64,000 nucleotides of DNA from Kalmusia sp. IMI 367209. Lineage: Eukaryota > Ascomycota > Dothideomycetes > Pleosporales > Didymosphaeriaceae. The notes under the pieces are model-generated. The model was given only the letters and a program-made list of their open reading frames with translations, ran no database searches and had not been told where the DNA came from. Positions 58,217 through 64,000 of this stretch are shown in pieces. The stretch covers positions 485,953 through 549,952 of the forward strand of contig JAPEUQ010000022.1 of NCBI GenBank assembly GCA_027946365.1, given 5' to 3'. The number at the start of each line of letters is the position of its first letter. Positions within the stretch are counted from its first letter, which is position 1. Both the position numbers and the translations under genes were made by a program.

Positions 58217-58897
58217 ATACGTTATACTAAAGTACTAATATAGTTATAATAAAGTTATAGACTATATACTAGAATACTAAAGTAATAAAGAAGAATAACT
58301 AATAAATAACTTTATAAAAGTTACCCTAAAGTAAGTCTAAGATAAAAGATTTAAAAAATCTAGTAAAAGAGAAGACTATAATTAGAAAATATTATATCTA
58401 AGTAAGTCTTTTTTAATTATAGAAAAGTAACTATATATTATAATAAAACTTAATATAATTAGCTTTATAAGATTTATAAAACTACTAGTTAAATTTAATA
58501 AATATTAAATATTAGCCCTTATTAACTTAGAAGTATAGTTAAACTATATCTCTAGTATTATTATAGATTATAATAGATTTATTTACTATTATATAGATTA
58601 TAATGAGGAAGTTTATATAGTAAATAAAAATATAATTAATATAATCTAATATAAAATAAAGAGATAACTAAATATTTAAAAATATTTAAAATTTATAGAA
58701 TTAAATATTTTTAAAGATATAAATAACTAGGATATTATACTAGAACTATTATAGATATAAGAATATAACTCTATAATTAACTAAGTAAAAGGAAAAATCT
58801 TACTAATATATTATAATTATATTATAATAATAAAGCCTACACATTAATAAAAACTAATAGTAAAAAAAAAAATTAATAATATCTCTTTAATAAAGAC
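58217..58897 (+). mobile_element. Old Ty3/gypsy copy 2, right piece (protease region)
   Basis: Resumes at ATACGTTA and parallels 46480-47155 of copy 1, including the protease block (TTAGCCCTTATTAACTTAG..AACTATATCTC). It ends at AATAAAGAC where another element begins. Confidence 0.78.
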
Positions 58898-59012
58898 GGC
58901 CCACTATACTAGTTTCTTTAAAATAGTATTAGTTATCTTTTTTAAAATCTTTTAAATTCTTTTATATTTAATATTAGTATAGACTTTATTAATAATTACT
59001 TTTATTATAGGC
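58898..59012 (-). mobile_element. Second end of the unknown element TE-B
   Basis: GGCCCACTATACTAG and the following 110 bp are the reverse complement of the TE-B end at 51130-51240 (shared blocks AAAATAGTATTA and ATATTTAATATTA). Similarity ends near 59012, so only a terminal piece is seen. Confidence 0.65.
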
Positions 59013-62000
59013 TAGCCTAGAAGTATTATATTATAGATGCTTAATTGAAAGGTATGAATTCTAGCTAAGGTAGAAAAAGGGGAAAAGGAGGAGTTCTCCA
59101 CTTAAGTAGATGTTCTCTCCTTACTAATCACTACTAAGGCTAGGGCATAGCCCCCTAGCCTATATATATCCTTCTTATCTTCTCTTAAATTATATAATAT
59201 TATTCTTAAATTACTTACTATTATCCCTTCTCTTTCTTTAATATTTACTTTTTATAGTATTTATTGCTCCTTATACTAGTATATAAGCTTATTTACTACG
59301 GCGTTTATTTCTTTTACCTTAATATACTTAGCATTATCTATCTAGCTAAGTCTCTTACTATTATTTTATTATACTAGTGTATAAGCTTATTTACTATAGC
59401 ATTCTTCACCTTTACCTTAGTATATATAGTATTATCCGTCTAATTACGTCTTTTATCCTTTTTATTACTATAGTGGTATATTATCTCATTTTATTATAAT
59501 ATTTCTCTCTTTTCTTAGTTATTTATAATATTATCTAAGTGATTATATATCTATCTTATATATCTTTTATTTTATAGATATATTATAATTTGTTACGTTA
59601 TTATTATGAATAATAATTAAGTTATTATAATACTATACTTAAGGCGTTAAGGCGTCCTCTACTCTATTAACTTTTCTCTCTTTTTCTTACTATACCCTTT
59701 TTATATTTTCTCTAGTTCATATCTTCTTTAATCTATCTCTCTAACTACTTCGTCTTGTGTTAGTTCCATCTCTATACTATAAAGTTCCCTTTTCTATTTT
59801 ATCTCTTAATTTTTTTTACTAGTCTTTTTACTTTCTTTAGTCCTACTTTACTTTATATTTAGATCTCTAATACTATGATTTCTTCCGTCCTTTAGGTAAT
59901 CTAAATAGACTTACTAATAATATTATTTTAGTAGATCTTAAGGATTATAATAATAGTAATAAGAATAATAATTTAAATTAATCTAGATATTATATTTATC
60001 TACTCTACTCTTATAAGCTTAATGCTAATAACTCTCTAGATAAACTCTTTAATTATATTTCTATAAAGGTGAGCCTCCGTCTAGTTCTAAGTTATCTATA
60101 GAGCAGTATAAGATCTCTATAGCTATAAAGTCTATCTTAGGCGTTATATTTATAAAGTAAATCTTCTAGTAAATCTATAGAATTATATCTAAGATTATTT
60201 AATACCCTAGTCTAATAATAGAGCCTATCTCTAATCTAGTTATTTTACTCTTACCTTACTTTATTCTTACTTCTTCTTAGTATTCTATATTATCTACTCT
60301 ATCTATTAGCCGTTCGATAAAGCGGCGTTATATTATATAAAAGTTAATTTTATAAGAAAATAACTTTAAAGAGAAACTTATTAATACTATATCTAGTAAT
60401 TTTTATACTAAGTATATTAGTCATTTAAAGCGTGTTAGGACGTTTAAGTAAATATTTCTATTTCTAGGCTATAGTATTATACTGATGATTCCAGTTATAA
60501 GCCATTATAGGATAAATTTTATAAGACTTATTATATCTTTAAGGCCACTTACCATTATAATTTAGAGGCGTATATTAATTCTCTAGAATTATATTACGTT
60601 CTTTAATAGTGGTTAGAGTATATATATCTATTCTAACGTAATAATAATACTTATATTATTAAATATAGTATTATTAATACTAATTCTTTATAATCTATTA
60701 AGGATACTTTATTTATTTTTATATTTAAGTTTTATAAGCATTTATATTAATATAATACTTACCTTAATACGACTTTATATAATCCCCTTCCTAACTAAAT
60801 TCTAAGTTTTCTCTAGATTTATATATCCTATTCCAAACCACTCTACGTCTTCTATTAATAATTTATCTAGTAACGTTCTAATTATACTATCTCTTACTAT
60901 TATACCAGCTTAAAATTATAATAATTAGAAATATAATATAACCCACTTCACCTAGAATATTATGAGTTAGATATATAATATCTCTAGTAGCTATATTATA
61001 TTAATAAGAATATAAACTAACGTATAGATAAGATTTATATATCTAGTTATAAACTATAATTATTTTATCTAGTCTAATGGATCGCCTTAGGGTGGCGCTA
61101 GTAAATTTATAAATTAAGGATATACTAGAGATACTATACCCTCATCGTCCTTAATCTACCTCATCCTTATATTACTTTAGTATATCTCTAGAGTTATTAT
61201 TATAATGATTATACTTTACTACTATATTCTTCTAGTTATCGTTATAACTATTATACTCCTTAAGTTAGTATCTCTATAGCTTTACTTTAGTTTCTTTAGT
61301 GGTTAGGTGGGCATCTTTATTATTATCCTTAAAGTAGATACCCTCTTCAATTTATAGCTATATAAATACTAAGTTAGTTTCTTATTATATTTAATATTTC
61401 TATTATAATATTATAATATATTACTTTAATCTCCTCTTTAGATCATTATTATTTAAGTATTTCTTTATAGGATTTTAAACTAGTCTAGTGCTTCCGTGTC
61501 TACTACGTTATTAAGTGGGATCTATATTAATATAATTTATTCTAACTATTTTACTAGAGTTTATTAGCCTCCTCCTTATATATTTTATATTCTAAATATC
61601 TCTTCTATCTTTTATTTATATAGGTCTAGATCTTCCTCCTTTAGTCCTAGGGTTGGGTTGGTATAAGTCATATTATATTTAGCTTAAGAGTGGGTTGGTT
61701 ACAGCCCACTCTAGAAGATCTATATATATATAGTTTTATAGAGGTTTCTAGGAAGGTCTAGTATTACTATAAATAATGAGGATATATTTACTACCGTATA
61801 TTTTATCTAAAGCTAGTCTAACTTTTTTAAATTAATTTATTTTAATATTATATATAGAGAATTAGATCTTATTATCTTTTTAGAATTATTCTACTAGTCT
61901 ATAAAAGGAGTCTATTTACTCTATAGTTCGTTATTAGATAAATATAATTATAACTTAGACTAATACTATTTTTACTTTAGATAATTAGAGAACTAGACTA

Positions 62001-62179
62001 CTTATTCTATAAATATATAGTGGATTTATCTTCCATAGGGATATATTTAAGTAGGTCTATATAGTATCCATTTAGTAGTAGTATTAGAGACATCTTAGTA
62101 ATACTAGAATTCTAGTTATTAAGTATAAGTTAATAGACTAGAAGGTATTCTATCTAGTTATCTTATTTAAAGTTTATTA
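59013..62179. repeat. RIP-degraded repeats, not resolved to family
   Basis: Three kilobases of AT-rich DNA with stops in all frames. It probably contains the 3' end and LTR of the minus-strand gypsy element to the right. No clear termini were found. A tandem pair is listed separately. Confidence 0.5.
59273..59445. repeat. Tandem pair of about 105 bp
   Basis: ATACTAG(T)TATAAGCTTATTTACTA recurs at about 59273 and 59378, each followed by TTTACCTTA(A/G)TATA and a conserved AGCATTATC/AGTATTATC word. Differences are mostly transitions. Confidence 0.6.
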
Positions 62180-64000
62180 TTATTTATAGGATTATTTATA
62201 TTTCTTGTTTAAACGCTCCGTGCTTACGCATCATCAGTCTAGGGGTGGTAAGTAATAAATAATAGTTATTTAATATCTACTTTTTTATAGAGCATAGCTC
62301 CAGAATTTTCCTAACTAGTCTTAATCCTCTATTAGTAATAATTAAATTAGAAAATTTATAGAATTACTACTATATATCTTAGAAATATTCTATATAATCT
62401 TTAGTCTTTATTAATTTTATTATCTCTAATTATATAAATTTAGACAGCCGATTCAAGTTATTATAAATAGGTGATATAGAGTTATAGTAGAGATATAGTA
62501 GGTCTATTATAAAGTCTATAGAGATTTCCAATGACTAATATTAGTCCACATTAGAGAGTGACTATAGTAGTCTCATTATTTTTTATAGTTAATATATACT
62601 TCTAAAAAGTAGTAATAGTTCTATATATATTTTATTATATTCTATAATATATTATCCTAGTAGTAGTCTCTCATTATAATAGCTTAAATATTATATTCTT
62701 TTCTGGAGTGGCCAGCTATTATTAATTCGTATACCCTCTAGATTAGGGTGGTGATTAGAGGTTCCCATTTAGGAACCTAGAGTATTCCTCTCAGAGCATA
62801 TTTTCTCTATATACGCTAATTATATAGTCATTAATCTAGCGCTACGTTTTTATAGCTAGGGGAAAGATATGTTTTTATAAGTATTATCTTATATATTAAA
62901 TATGGTACCTATCGTCCAAGTTATTATAGCCCTATCCTATAGTTATTAAAGATAGATATTAGTAAAGAGTTAGATTCTATATAACCTAGTTTACTTAAGT
63001 TTTATATATAAACACGAATAATTTATAGATATATAAGTAATTTTTTAATTTATTTTCATATCCTCTGTCCTATTCTCATTAGCTTATGTCTAGTTATTCT
63101 ACTTTATGCCTAGGTAGTATTAGAGATAATATTAAAAAGTAAATAGTATTTCTAACTATTAATATTACCTTCTCGCTTAACTTATAAATATATGTGTGAA
63201 GTATTCTAGTTTTTATAATCTATAAGGATTATACAGATCCTATACGCTAATAAGTTCTAGTTTCCACGCTACTATATAATATACTATAATAAGTAAGCTC
63301 TTATTATAAATTATATAGTTCTAATATACTTATAAGGCTAGCTAAATAATAGATAACTAGATACTAAATCTCTTCTTAATTAAGATAGATACTCCTTTAT
63401 TACTCCTTTTTAAAGAAGTCTACCTCTAGTCTTATATCTCTTTTTAGGGTCCAGAGTGATTGTGGGACTGCCCCATAATAAATACTATTTTAAGGGCGTA
63501 GAAAGCTTTATCCTCCTTTTCTATCTAATGGAATGTATCCTTTATAAGATAGTAGAGTAGTTCTACTCAATTTAGTAAAGTTTTATAGAAAGTTATAATA
63601 GAAGCTTATAAATCTAATAAAGTATTAGACTTCTTATATTATTATAAAACATTCCTATAGTTATATGACTTAAATCTTTTTAGGGTTCAGGTGGATGGAG
63701 TCTCTCAATTATTATAATATAGCTAAGTGGTACTTAACTTTCTTTTATAATAAACTTATACTTATTAGATTTAAATTAAGGCCTATTTTATAGAGCTATT
63801 AAAGGACTTTCTAAATATATTCTAGTATTCTAACAACGACCCCATATAAATTAGAATATTATCTAGACATACTATATATATAGTATCTAGGTTTCTTTGT
63901 TGTTCTATTAATATATTATTAGAACGTAAGTGAGCTCCTGCGAGCCTAAATAAAATAATTAATTATTTAAATAGACTAAATTAGATCTAAAATACTATCC
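62180..64000 (-). mobile_element. Minus-strand Ty3/gypsy element, pol part, runs off the window
   Basis: On the minus strand the RT motif CLDNILIY is at about 63.83-63.87 kb, followed leftwards by RT/RNase H connection traces (KKVKYHL, IPLDRK). The integrase core is at about 62.2-62.5 kb (ISIDFIIDL, NRLSKFI, a TDG-like P..D after YHLL). Numerous stops indicate RIP. The reading differs from copies 1 and 2, so it is a separate family. 5' end lies beyond 64000. Confidence 0.75.

Noticed and set aside
1..64000. CRISPR arrays, rRNA or tRNA genes
   Set aside because: No regularly spaced identical short repeats with unique spacers were seen and the organism is a fungus; no tRNA or rRNA sequence was recognised by eye, though a tRNA scan could find one.

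Overview
This window is nuclear DNA of a filamentous ascomycete, most like a Dothideomycete/Pleosporalean. The evidence is short spliceosomal introns (about 48-82 nt, GT..AG, often with a CTAAC- or CTGAC-like branch site), a Zn(II)2Cys6 regulator, HET-domain NLR proteins, a Cdc123-like protein, MYND-SET and CCCH families, and transposons mutated C-to-T/G-to-A as expected for repeat-induced point mutation (RIP). It has two compartments. Positions 1-40.68 kb have balanced base composition and hold genes and gene relics. Positions 40.68-64 kb are extremely AT-rich nested transposons with almost no open frames.

Left part (1-10.5 kb). An MFS sugar transporter and a Gfo/Idh/MocA oxidoreductase are divergently transcribed. 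Then come an HbpS/UPF0303 protein, a Zn2Cys6 transcription factor, a DUF7924-like protein (minus strand) and a ubiquitin C-terminal hydrolase. At 11.16-13.6 kb lies a decayed extra copy of cysteinyl-tRNA synthetase, still preceded by two tandem TGAGTCA (Gcn4/CpcA-type) sites. A Ty3/gypsy RT-RNase H scrap abuts its end.

NLR district (14-24 kb). Two apparently intact HET-NB-ARC-TPR NLR genes stand head to head (14015-17039 minus, 17808-20731 plus) with 768 bp between their start codons. They are followed by relics of other NLR types: a NACHT/DUF7791-type C-terminal piece and an alpha/beta-hydrolase N-terminal piece. This is the most system-like element of the window: a divergent pair of the kind of receptors known in fungal heterokaryon incompatibility, sitting among dead relatives.

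Middle (24.8-40.3 kb). A Cdc123-like gene (minus), a protein-kinase relic, a MYND-SET gene, an F-box/2EXR-like hypothetical, a CCCH zinc-finger (DUF7923-type) relic, a polytopic membrane protein whose coding sequence needs a 15-nt microexon, and an ankyrin relic. Several relics carry CAG-to-TAG stops, so RIP-like mutation has reached the gene-rich side.

Right part (40.7-64 kb). The nesting can be read from target-site duplications. An old Ty3/gypsy chromovirus copy was split by a small unknown DNA element (11-bp repeat AAGATTTAGTA). That element was split by a second gypsy copy with two LTRs (44581-50981, TSD TAGAT). Further on, the old copy was split by a hAT transposon (52247-58216, TSD ATACGTTA, 13-bp inverted termini). 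A second end of the unknown element and a minus-strand gypsy element fill the rest.

All annotation is by eye. Splice sites were chosen by conserved protein motifs and reading-frame continuity and were not tested against transcripts. Family names come from motif recognition, without database searches.
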